The notes beneath the pieces were generated by a model. That model saw only the letters and a program-made list of their open reading frames with translations. It had not been told where the DNA came from and ran no database searches. A program made the translations under genes and the position numbers. A stretch of DNA of 64,000 bases from Marivivens geojensis (GTDB taxonomy: Bacteria > Pseudomonadota > Alphaproteobacteria > Rhodobacterales > Rhodobacteraceae), in the NCBI RefSeq assembly GCF_023540835.1, contig NZ_JALKCU010000008.1, positions 1 through 64,000 of the forward strand. The letters run 5' to 3'. The stretch's first letter is position 1. Each line of letters starts with the position of its first letter. Of this stretch, positions 8,927 to 18,715 are shown piece after piece.

Positions 8927-11900
8927 GAAGACGAAAACCATCGCTGAAACAAGGAATTTCATCGTCCTCGACAAGTACACCAAGGAGTGGGACGCCGCCG
9001 ATCGCTACCAGAGCGAAGACGATCTGGAACGCGAATTGGTGCAGGATCTGGTCAATCAAGGCTATGAATTTCTGCCCTCCCTCACCACCCCGGATGCCAT
9101 GATGACCAACGTCCGGTCGCAGCTGGAGCGGCTGAACAACGTCACGTTTTCGGGCGATGAATGGAAGCGTTTTGTCGAGACATACCTCGACAAGCCGAGC
9201 GACAGCATCGTCGACAAGACCCGCAAGATTCACGACGACTACATCCACGATTTTGTCTTCGACGACGGGCGCATCCAGAACATCTACCTCGTCGATAAGA
9301 AGAACATTGCCCGCAACAAGCTGCAGGTGATCAAGCAGTTCGAGCAGGTCGGCACGCACGCCAATCGCTATGACGTGACGATCCTGGTCAACGGGTTACC
9401 CTTGGTGCAGATCGAGCTGAAAAAGCGCGGCGTGGCGATCCGGGAGGCCTTCAACCAGATTCACCGGTACAGCAAGGAAAGCTTCAACAGCGAACATTCC
9501 CTGTTCAAGTTCCTGCAGCTCTTCGTGATTTCGAATGGCACCGACACCCGGTATTTCGCCAACACAACCAAGCGTAACAAGAACAGCTTCGACTTCACCA
9601 TGAACTGGGCAAAGTCCGACAATGAGCTGATCAAAGATCTCAAGGATTTCACCGCAACTTTCCTTCAGAAGCGTACGCTGCTGAACGTTCTGTTGCAGTA
9701 TTCTGTGTTCGATGTCAGCGACACTTTGCTGATCATGCGGCCTTACCAGATTGCGGCGACTGAACGCATCCTTTGGAAGATCAAAAGCTCATATGAAGCC
9801 AAAAACTGGAGGAAGCCTGAGGGCGGTGGTTTCATCTGGCACACCACGGGTTCCGGCAAAACGTTGACGAGTTTCAAGGCGGCACGGTTGGCAACCAAGC
9901 TGGATTTCATCGACAAAGTCTTCTTCGTCGTGGACCGTAAGGACCTCGACTACCAGACCATGAAGGAATACCAGAGGTTTTCCCCGGACAGTGTCAACGG
10001 TTCCGACAGCACGGCCGGGTTGAAGCGCAACTTAGGCAAGGACGATAACAAAATCATCGTCACGACGATCCAAAAGCTGAACAACCTGATGAAGTCAGAG
10101 GGTGACCTGCCGGTATATGACCAGCAGGTGGTCTTCATTTTCGATGAGTGTCATCGCAGCCAGTTTGGCGAGGCGCAGAAGAATCTGAAGAAGAAGTTCA
10201 AACGGTTTTACCAGTTTGGCTTTACCGGAACGCCGATCTTTCCTGAGAATGCGCTAGGGGCTGAAACGACCGCGGGGGTGTTTGGGCGCGAGCTGCATTC
10301 TTATGTGATCACCGATGCTATTCGCGACGAAAAGGTTCTGAAGTTCAAGGTCGACTACAATGATGTGCGTCCCCGGTTCAAAGCCATCGAGACTGAGCAA
10401 GACGAAAAGAAGCTTAGCGCGGCTGAAAACAAGCAAGCGCTACTTCATCCAGAACGTATTCGGGAAGTCTCTCAGTATATTCTGAACAACTTCCGTCAAA
10501 AAACCCACCGGATGCAAGCGGGTAGCGGTGGGTTCAATGCCATGTTTGCTGTCAGCAGTGTGGATGCCGCGAAGCTCTACTATGAAACCTTAAACGATCT
10601 GCAGGCGGGCAGTGAAAAGCCGCTGAAGATCGCCACGATCTTCTCGTTTGCGGCCAACGAACAGCAAGATGCGATCGGTGACATTCAAGACGAGAGCTTC
10701 GATGTGCCCGCGATGAATAGCAGCGCCAAGGAGTTCCTGAGTGCCGCAGTCAAAGATTACAATTCCTTTTTCAAAACGAACTTTGGTGTCGATAGCAATG
10801 GCTTTCAAAACTACTACCGCGATCTTGCCAGCCGGGTTCGCTCGAAAGAAATCGACTTACTGATTGTCGTCGGCATGTTCCTTACAGGCTTTGACGCGCC
10901 AACGCTAAACACCTTGTTTGTCGACAAAAACCTTCGCTTCCATGGCTTGATGCAGGCGTTTTCCAGAACCAACCGGATTTACGATGCGACCAAGACCTTC
11001 GGCAATATCGTGGCGTTCAGGGACCTTGAGCAAGCGACCGTTGATGCGATCACGCTGTTCGGTGACAAGAACACAAAGAACGTCGTGCTTGAGAAGAGCT
11101 ACGACGAGTACATGAATGGTTTCGTTGATCAGGAAACCGGCGCGGCGCGACGCGGGTTCATTGATGTTGTGAAGGAGTTGACCGAGCGCTTTCCAAAGCC
11201 AGACGAGATTGTCAAAGAAGTAGATAAAAAGGAGTTTGCGAAGCTCTTTGGTGAGTATCTGAGAGTTGAGAATGTGCTCAGAAATTACGACGAGTTTTCA
11301 GCATTGAAAGCCTACCAGTGCCTAGATTTAGCAGATGCCGCTGCCGTTGAGGAGTTCAAGCAAAAGCACTATTTGCGCGACGAGGACCTACGCGACCTGG
11401 AGGCAATAGAACTGCCTTCAGACCGAGCAGTTCAAGACTATAGATCAACATACAACGACATTCGCGATTGGCTGCGCCGGGAAAAGTCTTCGGCAGAGCA
11501 AGAACAAAGCAACATCGAGTGGGATGATGTCGTTTTCGAAGTGGACCTTCTGAAATCGCAGGAAATCAACCTCGACTACATCCTCGAGCTTATCTTTGAG
11601 AAAAACAAAAAAGTGAAGAGCAAAGGGGATCTGATTGAGGATGCTCGCCGCGTCATTCGCGGTAGCCTTGGAAATCGAGCCAAAGAGAGCCTGATTGTGG
11701 ACTTTATCAACCAGACTGATCTTGATCAGATTGATGATAAGGCAGGCGTGATCGATGCATTTTTCTCTTTTGCTCAGGCAGAGCAGCGCAAAGAGGTAGA
11801 AGAGCTTATCAGATCGGAAGATCTAAATTCTGATGCAGCAAGGCGCTATATTTCTGCTTCCATAAAACGCGAATTTGCAAGTGAAAACGGTGCTGACCTC

Positions 11901-12020
11901 AATGCCATACTCCCCAAAATGAGCCCGCTAAATCCGCAGTTTCGGACCAAGAAGACGACGGTCTTCGAGAAGATTGCAGCTTTTGTCGAGAAATTCAAAG
12001 GTGTTGGCGGGCAGGTCTAG
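8919..12020 (+). CDS. hsdR: Type I restriction endonuclease subunit HsdR
   Basis: 1033 residues from ATG 8919. This start is preferred over ATG 8910 because AGGA at 8907-8910 is well spaced and type IC homologues begin with the same [12 protein letters not shown] segment. The nuclease site is Asp152, Glu166, Lys168 (IELKK), which is the PD-(D/E)XK core and is within one residue of the positions I recall for EcoR124I. The motor has HTTGSGKT (Lys314) and a DECHRS box. The C-terminal helical region is complete. The protein translocates DNA and cuts unmodified DNA at a distance from the target. It overlaps the end of prrC by 8 bases, so prrC and hsdR are co-expressed. Confidence 0.96.
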   Translation: MVEKTKTIAETRNFIVLDKYTKEWDAADRYQSEDDLERELVQDLVNQGYEFLPSLTTPDAMMTNVRSQLERLNNVTFSGDEWKRFVETYLDKPSDSIVDKTRKIHDDYIHDFVFDDGRIQNIYLVDKKNIARNKLQVIKQFEQVGTHANRYDVTILVNGLPLVQIELKKRGVAIREAFNQIHRYSKESFNSEHSLFKFLQLFVISNGTDTRYFANTTKRNKNSFDFTMNWAKSDNELIKDLKDFTATFLQKRTLLNVLLQYSVFDVSDTLLIMRPYQIAATERILWKIKSSYEAKNWRKPEGGGFIWHTTGSGKTLTSFKAARLATKLDFIDKVFFVVDRKDLDYQTMKEYQRFSPDSVNGSDSTAGLKRNLGKDDNKIIVTTIQKLNNLMKSEGDLPVYDQQVVFIFDECHRSQFGEAQKNLKKKFKRFYQFGFTGTPIFPENALGAETTAGVFGRELHSYVITDAIRDEKVLKFKVDYNDVRPRFKAIETEQDEKKLSAAENKQALLHPERIREVSQYILNNFRQKTHRMQAGSGGFNAMFAVSSVDAAKLYYETLNDLQAGSEKPLKIATIFSFAANEQQDAIGDIQDESFDVPAMNSSAKEFLSAAVKDYNSFFKTNFGVDSNGFQNYYRDLASRVRSKEIDLLIVVGMFLTGFDAPTLNTLFVDKNLRFHGLMQAFSRTNRIYDATKTFGNIVAFRDLEQATVDAITLFGDKNTKNVVLEKSYDEYMNGFVDQETGAARRGFIDVVKELTERFPKPDEIVKEVDKKEFAKLFGEYLRVENVLRNYDEFSALKAYQCLDLADAAAVEEFKQKHYLRDEDLRDLEAIELPSDRAVQDYRSTYNDIRDWLRREKSSAEQEQSNIEWDDVVFEVDLLKSQEINLDYILELIFEKNKKVKSKGDLIEDARRVIRGSLGNRAKESLIVDFINQTDLDQIDDKAGVIDAFFSFAQAEQRKEVEELIRSEDLNSDAARRYISASIKREFASENGADLNAILPKMSPLNPQFRTKKTTVFEKIAAFVEKFKGVGGQV

Positions 12021-12038
12021 CCAAGACGTTGGGGTGCT

Positions 12039-12956
12039 CTATGATGGCTGTTTTGCTTCTGCTTGTTGCCAGTCATGGTAGGTTTGTTTCGATCCTTTGA
12101 CCTTCCACTCCAGGCGTCCGTTGCTGTTTCGGTCCAAGACGACAGCAGCGGCGGCTGAAGGACTATTGAACGACCAAGGTTTTACGAAACGGAGTTTTTG
12201 ATTTCCGTCGGCGACCAGAGTGCCGTCGGATATGAGCTTTTTCTTCAAGCTGCCGTAGCTTTGTTGGACATAGCCAGTTTCGGTCAACGCCTCAGATCCT
12301 TCCAGTACAACGAATTCACCATCTTCCTCGACAGCGGTCGCTTTGACGCCGCTCTTGTGGCGGATCTCGAATTGCACTTCGCCCTCGGTCCGCTCGTCAA
12401 CAGGCTTCGCTGTCTGTGTTACCGCGCGCGGTTGTGGCTTGAGCATATCCAGACCGATTACGGGCAGGATGATGCGAAGGTTTGAGAGAAACTGCTCCAT
12501 GTTGGCTACGTCGGCCTCGGGCAGTCGCCTCCTGCTTGTGTCCGGCTGCGTGCCGTTATCCAACGAGACGCGGCCTGCCTGGGCGGCTTGCTCTATGAGC
12601 CGCGCCTCCAGATACTCCACGTGTCCTTTGGAAAGGTCATCGTCACTTGTGGTGATGGTGATAGCAGTTTCCCAGAAATCTCTTTTGATCGCGCTTTGTT
12701 TGATCCTCTCGGCCACGGAGTTTCCGGAGCCAATATAGGTGCGGGTTGCACCCGCTTTTTCGGGATCAGGACCCGATAGGATATAGATACCGGTGCGATC
12801 AACTTCTTCACGCGCGGTCAGGTCGCCGAAAGCTGAAGCGCCGCTTACAAAAAGCAAACCTGTCCAACCATGGATTGTCGCTTTTCGCAGCCCAGTTGGC
12901 TTCCCGTCTACGAGGAAAAGCTGGATTGTTCGACCGAATGAGGCCTCCGTCGACAC
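12039..12956 (-). CDS. GIY-YIG nuclease family protein with DUF4357 C-terminus
   Basis: 305 residues on the minus strand, converging with hsdR with only 18 bases between the stops. A GIY-YIG fold starts with TGIYILSGP (56-62) and TYIGSG (73-78), followed by a conserved arginine (VAERIKQ) and a glutamate further on (VEYLEARLIEQ). The C-terminal part (about 215-300) resembles the DUF4357 domain (SGVKATAVEEDGEFVVLEGS). Such proteins are often found near type I restriction loci. Their substrate is not established to my knowledge. A nuclease role in defence is inferred from the fold and the neighbours. The ORF is intact. Confidence 0.82.
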   Translation of the reverse strand: MSTEASFGRTIQLFLVDGKPTGLRKATIHGWTGLLFVSGASAFGDLTAREEVDRTGIYILSGPDPEKAGATRTYIGSGNSVAERIKQSAIKRDFWETAITITTSDDDLSKGHVEYLEARLIEQAAQAGRVSLDNGTQPDTSRRRLPEADVANMEQFLSNLRIILPVIGLDMLKPQPRAVTQTAKPVDERTEGEVQFEIRHKSGVKATAVEEDGEFVVLEGSEALTETGYVQQSYGSLKKKLISDGTLVADGNQKLRFVKPWSFNSPSAAAAVVLDRNSNGRLEWKVKGSKQTYHDWQQAEAKQPS

Positions 12957-13511
12957 GAGTTACTCCTTAGAAGCATATTGATAGAAATTTGTCTGTTGTG
13001 AACTGTAACAGCGACGGTACCAGCACGTTATGCGGGAAGTCTAACGCGCAATAGGAATTTTTGTATTGGTGTTCTGAATGCTCGAGATTGATCGATCCTG
13101 TTCAATGTCCGCAATGCGGGCTGCCAGCGCTGCATTTCCACCAGTTGGTCAACGGCAGGAAAGGGCCGAGCTCGTCGAGAAACGCGGCCAAGGAGCGCGT
13201 CTTTGCAAAGGTCGCTATCTGCGCATTGCCGCCATTCGTGCAAGTTGCAGCGACAGACTTTTGGATCTCTCGAAGTTGAAGTTAGTTTCGGCCCAAAGCA
13301 ACCCTTCGCAGTGGACCCATCGAAAGACCGCTCTAGCCGAAAGCTACCGATCCCTTTGCGCCAAGTGGCAACCAGAGTCAGCCGAAAACTAAGTCTATAC
13401 GCGCGAGACACCAAGCATTAGAATCCGTCGAATGGACATTGAGGCTGGACTTCTTGCGACAACAGAAGGCGGCAGCTACTAGTCGCATTTGAGAGAGGGA
13501 TTGGACCAAAC
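12957..13511. other. Gene-free stretch of about 555 bases
   Basis: No gene is supported. A plus-strand frame at 13061-13279 shows two CxxC pairs at its start but has no ribosome site and loses coding character afterwards. The opposite frame looks equally non-coding. The stretch probably contains the promoters of the GIY-YIG gene (minus) and of the membrane protein gene at 13512 (plus). Confidence 0.45.
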
Positions 13512-14444
13512 ATGAAGTCGAAGTCGCGCGCCAGCAAGTATATTAGCCTAAGCGTGCTGAACGATCTCGGCTCTCGGTCAGCGCGCCGGAGATTTATTTG
13601 GTTTTTTCTTTTCTTGGCCGCCGTAACAGCAATTTTATATTGGTCTACTTCCTTGCTGAGTGCAGATAACAGTTGGGCTGATTTTATTCGATCTGTGTCG
13701 GCAAATTTGTTCTCCGCCGCTTCAACCGTCTTGCTTGTTTATGGCGCATATATCTACTTTATACACGAAGATATCGAAAGGCCGGAGATAGAAACGCTGC
13801 GACCTGGTGATATCTCTGATGAAATTAAGTCCTTACCAGAAGATACGGCTTTCTATTTCCTCTGGGGACGATCAGCGACATACTTCCGGGCCGAAACTCT
13901 CCACAGATTGAACGATCATGCGCGCACATCTCGCAAAACTATAGACGTGACCATCCTGCTTCCCGACCCCCAGATTGAAAAATTGTCTGAAGCTTACGAG
14001 GGCATGGTTAGCGTCCTTGGAGAAACAGACGGAAAAGACAAACTCTTCAAGAACGCGATTGCAACTTCCGCAGCATGCGCTTTGGCCGCCGCAAGCAATA
14101 GAAATCTTAGAATCCATGTCTGCCTGTCAAATTTTCTACCATCTTTCCGAATTGACATGTCAGATCGGGGGGCGATCCTCACCGAGGACGACAAATCTCT
14201 TTATGGATTGAAGTTTTCTAGGCAAAGCCAGTTCTTTGAAATGTTTCGATCGATGATCATCTGTGAAGTGGAGCTGTCTAGGGAGGTAAATCTGAACGCC
14301 TATGACTGGCGAAAGCATCGCACGGGCGTCGAGGGCATTCCTATTGAAGCGTTACTCAGCTTTGGATTTCCAGAAGACAAAGTGAGGCTGTATCGAGATG
14401 AAATATTTTCGATCATTCAACCCAAGGATCATCGCTACAAATGA
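13512..14444 (+). CDS. Two-helix membrane protein with cytoplasmic alpha/beta domain, unknown
   Basis: 310 residues, start ATG 13512 with a GAGAGGGA ribosome site. After a basic N-terminus come two membrane helices, about residues 28-49 and 63-84, with only a short loop between, so both ends lie in the cytoplasm. The soluble part (from about 85) begins with an acidic linker and then a strand-turn-helix FYFLWGRSATYFRAETLHRL and a strand VTILLPDP. This recalls the first half of phospholipase-D-like folds, but no HKD motif is present. The stop overlaps the next gene (ATGA at 14441-14444). I do not recognise the family. Its place next to the restriction island makes a membrane-acting defence effector possible; that is inference. 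Confidence 0.75.
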   Translation: MKSKSRASKYISLSVLNDLGSRSARRRFIWFFLFLAAVTAILYWSTSLLSADNSWADFIRSVSANLFSAASTVLLVYGAYIYFIHEDIERPEIETLRPGDISDEIKSLPEDTAFYFLWGRSATYFRAETLHRLNDHARTSRKTIDVTILLPDPQIEKLSEAYEGMVSVLGETDGKDKLFKNAIATSAACALAAASNRNLRIHVCLSNFLPSFRIDMSDRGAILTEDDKSLYGLKFSRQSQFFEMFRSMIICEVELSREVNLNAYDWRKHRTGVEGIPIEALLSFGFPEDKVRLYRDEIFSIIQPKDHRYK

Positions 14445-14983
14445 ATGTCGATAAAGGTCAAATCCGCGATTTTCACATTCATCCGCTCGGCTTTTACTAT
14501 CTGATACTATCCTCTGGCGAGGTTACCCATCGCCTGCACGTCTATGTCGGGAAGACAGACTTCTCCGCCGAGAACGCTTGGCACACCCATGAGTTCGACT
14601 TGCACTCAAAAATTCTCGTTGGGTCCATCAAAAACCATATCTCTGAATTTATTACTGAGGACGAAGGAAACCTAACGGAGTTCTCGGTGGAATATGCGGA
14701 TGGCAAATCGATACTTAATGAGACAGGGAGGAAAGGCAAACTATCGGAAATAGCAAGCTTCATCAGCGCTGCCGGGCAAGAATACTTCATCAGGGCTGGA
14801 ACGATACATTGCGCCTTGAGTATTGATAACCCCTGCGTGACCCACGTTTCAATGAGGCATAATGGGGGGACAATATTCAGCTATGGCGCAGAAGAAGCGC
14901 CTTTCGCGCGGCGAAAAGTGAACAAGTCAGAAGCTTCGGAGATATTGGAAGTACTATCTCAAAATAATTTAATTTCGTCGTAG
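14441..14983 (+). CDS. Cupin-like protein coupled to the membrane protein, unknown
   Basis: 180 residues. The central part has a cupin-like layout: WHTHEFDLHSKILVG (about residues 47-61) gives three histidines on adjacent strands, and IRAGTIHCALS further on gives another. Such sites usually bind a metal or a small ligand. Translation is coupled to the membrane protein by a 4-base overlap. There is no signal peptide, so it should be cytoplasmic and could sense a ligand or control the membrane partner. The fold is a motif-level guess and the function is unknown. The two genes look like one functional unit. Confidence 0.7.
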   Translation: MNVDKGQIRDFHIHPLGFYYLILSSGEVTHRLHVYVGKTDFSAENAWHTHEFDLHSKILVGSIKNHISEFITEDEGNLTEFSVEYADGKSILNETGRKGKLSEIASFISAAGQEYFIRAGTIHCALSIDNPCVTHVSMRHNGGTIFSYGAEEAPFARRKVNKSEASEILEVLSQNNLISS

Positions 14984-15057
14984 CGGGCGATAGACGCTCA
15001 CATTTATCTCTCTGGCGAAGGAGCTCTCAACTCTGATGAGCGCGGCCAGTTAAAGCC

Positions 15058-15089
15058 ATGACCGCACCCAGCGGTGCGATAACGGTCAT
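15058..15089. other. Compound stem-loop in the 14984-15255 spacer
   Basis: ATGACCG (15058-15064) pairs with CGGTCAT (15083-15089), and inside it GCACC pairs with GGTGC (15064-15068 with 15073-15077). There is no T-run. It lies between the cupin-like gene and the LysR gene, which converge. It may be a transcript end hairpin or part of a decayed repeat. Confidence 0.35.
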
Positions 15090-15255
15090 GTGTGCGGCAG
15101 GCAGCGAAAGTCCGCAATCCGCCCTTTATTCTACAGCTTCATTCGCTCAGGCTGCCTGCTGATTTGGCGATAAGAAGGCATTCGTTTTGCATCTGCACTG
15201 TTGGGTAAATCTAAAATTGGATGTTCGTGTGTCGCCTGACGGAAGGTGAGAGAGA

Positions 15256-16110
15256 TTACAATTGATCCCAAAACTGCCGAGCGACGGGGCTCATTTGTCG
15301 ATCGGGGGCGTGTATTTTGATCAGGTGCCGTTTCGCTTGATCATTGGCGGGGCAAAGGAACATTAAATCTGGCTCTGTGATCATCGCACTTTTGGGGAGG
15401 ATCGTCGCACCAATCCTATTCCTTACAAACGCCAAGAGAGCCGTCGTGTTCTTGGCTTCTAGGTTGCACTCGAGAAGTATTGCCTGAACTTCTGGTGCTT
15501 TTACGATTGAGCAGAGTGGGTTTGAAATAAAGGGTTCAAGCGATAGAACGTCCCAGGTCTGCCGGCCTTCTGCCCACGCTGCTGAGATGGCCGACTCTTT
15601 GTGGCAAACGATTCCTAATTCGTCCGTGAGGATTATTTCGCCGTCGTGACCTGTGTCTGTTTCTGACGAGATGATCCCAATGTCAGCTTCATCTAATTGA
15701 ACTCGCCTCACGACCGAAGCGGTATCGACGTCACTGATTTCCAGTCTCACATCCGGTCTGTGTTTTCTAAACGAAGTCACTACGTTCGGTAAGAGCGTTA
15801 CAGTGGCTGATGGCACCGCTGCAATCCGGATCAACCCTGCGGTTGACATTGCATGACGACGAATAGCTTCGGTGCTGCGCACGAACGCCTCGTTCGCTCT
15901 TCGGCTTTCCGCTAGGACCAGTGCGCCAAGTGGGGTGAGTTTGTTTTTTCGATCGGTTTCAAAGAGACGGTCGCCAATGTCGTCTTCGAGCTGCGACAGC
16001 ATCATTGAAATCGCAGAGGGCGTTCGCCCCAGCTTTGCTGCGGCCAAAGAAAGTGCCCCTTGTTCTGCGACAGTTTGAAAAACGCGCAGCATCTCTAATT
16101 TCAGTGCCAT
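15256..16110 (-). CDS. LysR family transcriptional regulator
   Basis: 284 residues. The N-terminal winged helix (EMLRVFQTVAEQGALSLAAA, then KLGRTPSAISMMLSQLEDDI) is typical of LysR proteins, and the rest is a periplasmic-binding-protein-like effector domain. It is transcribed away from the aldehyde dehydrogenase gene, and a dyad at 16136-16157 lies between them. The usual arrangement is that the regulator represses itself and activates the divergent catabolic operon when the substrate or an intermediate binds. The inducer is unknown. The C-terminus is slightly short (LysR proteins are often about 300 residues) but looks complete. Confidence 0.92.
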   Translation of the reverse strand: MALKLEMLRVFQTVAEQGALSLAAAKLGRTPSAISMMLSQLEDDIGDRLFETDRKNKLTPLGALVLAESRRANEAFVRSTEAIRRHAMSTAGLIRIAAVPSATVTLLPNVVTSFRKHRPDVRLEISDVDTASVVRRVQLDEADIGIISSETDTGHDGEIILTDELGIVCHKESAISAAWAEGRQTWDVLSLEPFISNPLCSIVKAPEVQAILLECNLEAKNTTALLAFVRNRIGATILPKSAMITEPDLMFLCPANDQAKRHLIKIHAPDRQMSPVARQFWDQL

Positions 16111-16135
16111 TCAGTTTTCCTGAAAAAATGTTCAA

Positions 16136-16157
16136 AACTTCAAGATTGATTGAAGTT
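16136..16157. promoter_or_regulatory. Probable LysR operator
   Basis: A perfect dyad AACTTCAA-N6-TTGAAGTT lies in the 97-base gap between the divergent lysR and aldehyde dehydrogenase genes. It fits the LysR T-N11-A type of site and the A/T-rich half sites usual for this family. Its position suggests joint control of both promoters. Confidence 0.7.
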
Positions 16158-16207
16158 AATCGTGCTGCCAATACCAACGCAAGTGGAAATAGAGGGGTTC
16201 TTTCTGG

Positions 16208-17653
16208 ATGAATACGCAGCTTTACATCAATGGTCAGTGGCAATCTGGCAAAACCGAGATTGAAAACCGCAACCCCTCTGATCTTTCCGACCTTATCGGT
16301 CACTATGCGCAAGCAAGTGGGGAGCAGCTGCAATCTGCGTTGGACGCAGCCCGTGCTGCGCAACCTATTTGGTGGGCTGCAGGTATTCAAAAACGCCATG
16401 ATGTACTGATGGCAATCGGCACAGAACTGATGGCGCGCTCTGCAGAGATCGGTGAGATGGTTGCCCGCGAAGAAGGTAAGCCGCTCGCCGAGGGCAAAGG
16501 AGAGGTTTATCGCGCGGGTCAGTTTTTTACCTATTACGCGGCTGAAGTTCTTCGCAATCAGGGCGATCTGGCGGAAAGCGTTCGCCTTGGTATCGAGATT
16601 GACGTGCGCCGCGAACCGGTTGGGGTTGTCGCTATCGTTAGCCCTTGGAACTTCCCTGTCGCGACACCAGCTTGGAAAATTGCGCCAGCACTTGCTTTTG
16701 GCAATGCTGTGGTATGGAAACCCGCGAACGTGACCCCGGCGAGCGCGATCCTGCTGACAGAAATCATCGCAAAGCAAGACATCCCCGCAGGCCTGTTCAA
16801 CCTTGTTATGGGGTCTGGACGCGAAGTCGGTCAGGCGCTTGTGGAAAGCCCAAAAGTTGATGCGATCAGCTTTACTGGGTCTGTTCCTGTTGGTCGTGGT
16901 ATCGCTGCGGCGGCTGTCGTGAATATGACTAAGGTCCAGATGGAAATGGGGTCGAAAAACCCAATGATCATCATGGATGACTGCGATCTTGATTTGGCAG
17001 TTGCGCATGCCGCTGGTGCTGCATTTGGCGGAACTGGCCAAAAGTGCACTGCTGCAAGCCGACTGATCGTACATGAAAAAATTCATGATGCTTTCGTTGA
17101 GAAACTCGTCGCTGCCGCACAGGCTTACAATGTGGGTCATGCATTAGCAGAAGGGACCCAGATCGGTCCGGTCGTTAGCGAAGGTCAGCTCAAGCAGAAC
17201 CTCGACTATATCGCGCTGGGTCAGACCGAGGGTGCAGAGCTTCTGTGTGGTGGACAAAGATTGGAGCGCGACACCGAAGGCTTCTTTATGGCGCCTGCTG
17301 TATTTGCAGGAACGCGCAACGATATGCGGATTAACCGTGAAGAAATGTTCGCGCCAATCACCTGTGTTATCAAAGCTGGCGGATATTCCGAGGCTCTCGA
17401 TATTGCCAATGACAGCGAATTTGGTCTGACAGCGGGGATCATGACCACGAGCCTCGCTCGCGCCAATCACTTCCGGGCCAACATGCGTGCAGGATGCGTC
17501 ATGGTGAACCTGCCTACGGCTGGAACCGACTATCACGTCCCGTTTGGCGGTCGTGGCGCATCAAGCTTTGGCTCGCGTGAGCAGGGCCGCTATGCTGCAG
17601 AGTTTTATACCACCGTTAAGACCGCCTATGTCGCATCGGGGGAGCCTGCATGA
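16208..17653 (+). CDS. NAD(P)-dependent aldehyde dehydrogenase
   Basis: 481 residues, full family length. The cofactor and active-site motifs are present: SPWNFP near residue 146, FTGSVPVGRG, the general base Glu246 in EMGSKNP, and the nucleophile Cys280 in GQKCTAASR. It oxidises an aldehyde to the acid in the cytoplasm. The sequence resembles the semialdehyde dehydrogenases of amino-acid or hydroxyproline-type catabolism, but substrate choice cannot be fixed from sequence. It is the first gene of the cluster controlled by the divergent LysR gene and overlaps the next gene by 4 bases (ATGA). Confidence 0.94.
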   Translation: MNTQLYINGQWQSGKTEIENRNPSDLSDLIGHYAQASGEQLQSALDAARAAQPIWWAAGIQKRHDVLMAIGTELMARSAEIGEMVAREEGKPLAEGKGEVYRAGQFFTYYAAEVLRNQGDLAESVRLGIEIDVRREPVGVVAIVSPWNFPVATPAWKIAPALAFGNAVVWKPANVTPASAILLTEIIAKQDIPAGLFNLVMGSGREVGQALVESPKVDAISFTGSVPVGRGIAAAAVVNMTKVQMEMGSKNPMIIMDDCDLDLAVAHAAGAAFGGTGQKCTAASRLIVHEKIHDAFVEKLVAAAQAYNVGHALAEGTQIGPVVSEGQLKQNLDYIALGQTEGAELLCGGQRLERDTEGFFMAPAVFAGTRNDMRINREEMFAPITCVIKAGGYSEALDIANDSEFGLTAGIMTTSLARANHFRANMRAGCVMVNLPTAGTDYHVPFGGRGASSFGSREQGRYAAEFYTTVKTAYVASGEPA

Positions 17654-18669
17654 AACGCGCGCCACTGATCGATGGCCTTCAGTATGCCAACTGGTCCGAG
17701 AAGATCTTTCGGCAGTTACGCGAAGGCAATGTAGACGCTGTCCATGTAACCATCACTTATCACGAAACCTTTCGTGAAACCGTTCTGCAAATTGAAAAGT
17801 GGAACCGGTGGTTCGAACTTTATCCAGACCTTATCTTTCAGGGCCGCACAGCCTCAGACATCGAGACGGCCCAGAAAGAAGGTCGTACAGCGATCTTCTT
17901 TGGTTCGCAGAACCCGTCCTGCATGGAAGACGACATTGGTTTGATCGAAATCCTGCACACGCTCGGAATGCGTTTTATGCAGTTGACCTATAACAACCAG
18001 TCGCTACTCGCGACAGGGTGTTACGAGGCCGAAGACATGGGTCTCACTCGCATGGGTCGCGAAGTGGTCGCTGACATGAACCGCGTCGGCATGGTCGTAG
18101 ATATGAGCCACTCAGGTGAGCGTTCCACGCTTCATGCCATTGAATATTCGTCCCGACCGATCGCGATCACTCACGCTAACCCGCACGATTGGCATCCTGC
18201 GCTGCGCAACAAATCAGACACTGTCCTGAAGGCTCTGGGTGAAACGGGAGGGATGCTCGGTTTTTCTGTCTATCCACACCATTTGCGCGACGGATCGAAA
18301 TGCACGCTGCAGAGCTTCTGCGACATGATTGTTCGGACCGCTGATGTGATAGGGCACGGGAATATCGGGATCGGAACGGACCTTTGTCAGGACCAGCCCG
18401 ATAGTATCGTTGAATGGATGCGCGTTGGGCGTTGGACAAAGTCAATCGACTACGGCGAAGGCAGTGCGGCCAATCCAGGGTTCCCGCCCATGCCGGAATG
18501 GTTCAACGACAATCGTGATTTCGGGACGATTGAATCCGGTTTGCGTGCCGCTGGCATGGATCAAGCGGGCGTTGACGGTGTCATGGGGGGCAACTGGCAC
18601 CGGTTTTTTGCAAAGAGTTTCGGACCCGCCGCGGGTGGATCGGAAAGCGTCGCACGGGCTGCGGAATAG
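17650..18669 (+). CDS. M19 (membrane dipeptidase) family protein lacking the HxD metal motif
   Basis: 339 residues with the TIM-barrel pattern of peptidase family M19. VVDMSHSG and AITHANP supply the two histidines expected on central strands, and the LRNKSD motif follows. The first canonical metal motif (DGHND) is replaced by LIDGLQYANW, and the bridging glutamate position reads FFGSQNP. The binuclear zinc site of renal-type dipeptidases therefore cannot form in the usual way. The change looks fixed rather than damaged, because the rest is well preserved. In this operon it may hydrolyse or rearrange a non-peptide substrate. The family call is firm; the reaction is unknown. Confidence 0.85.
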   Translation: MKRAPLIDGLQYANWSEKIFRQLREGNVDAVHVTITYHETFRETVLQIEKWNRWFELYPDLIFQGRTASDIETAQKEGRTAIFFGSQNPSCMEDDIGLIEILHTLGMRFMQLTYNNQSLLATGCYEAEDMGLTRMGREVVADMNRVGMVVDMSHSGERSTLHAIEYSSRPIAITHANPHDWHPALRNKSDTVLKALGETGGMLGFSVYPHHLRDGSKCTLQSFCDMIVRTADVIGHGNIGIGTDLCQDQPDSIVEWMRVGRWTKSIDYGEGSAANPGFPPMPEWFNDNRDFGTIESGLRAAGMDQAGVDGVMGGNWHRFFAKSFGPAAGGSESVARAAE

Positions 18670-18715
18670 GCTCACATCAAAAATAGAAACTGTCGTTCAG
18701 GGGAGGAACCTTTAG

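Noticed and set aside
13061-13279. Possible zinc-ribbon protein (CSEC..CPQCG)
   Set aside because: Two CxxC pairs occur, but there is no ATG or ribosome site, and the remaining sequence does not look like protein.
15959-17140. 393-codon minus-strand frame over the aldehyde dehydrogenase gene
   Set aside because: It covers both the lysR start and the ALDH gene on the wrong strand; codon pattern belongs to ALDH.
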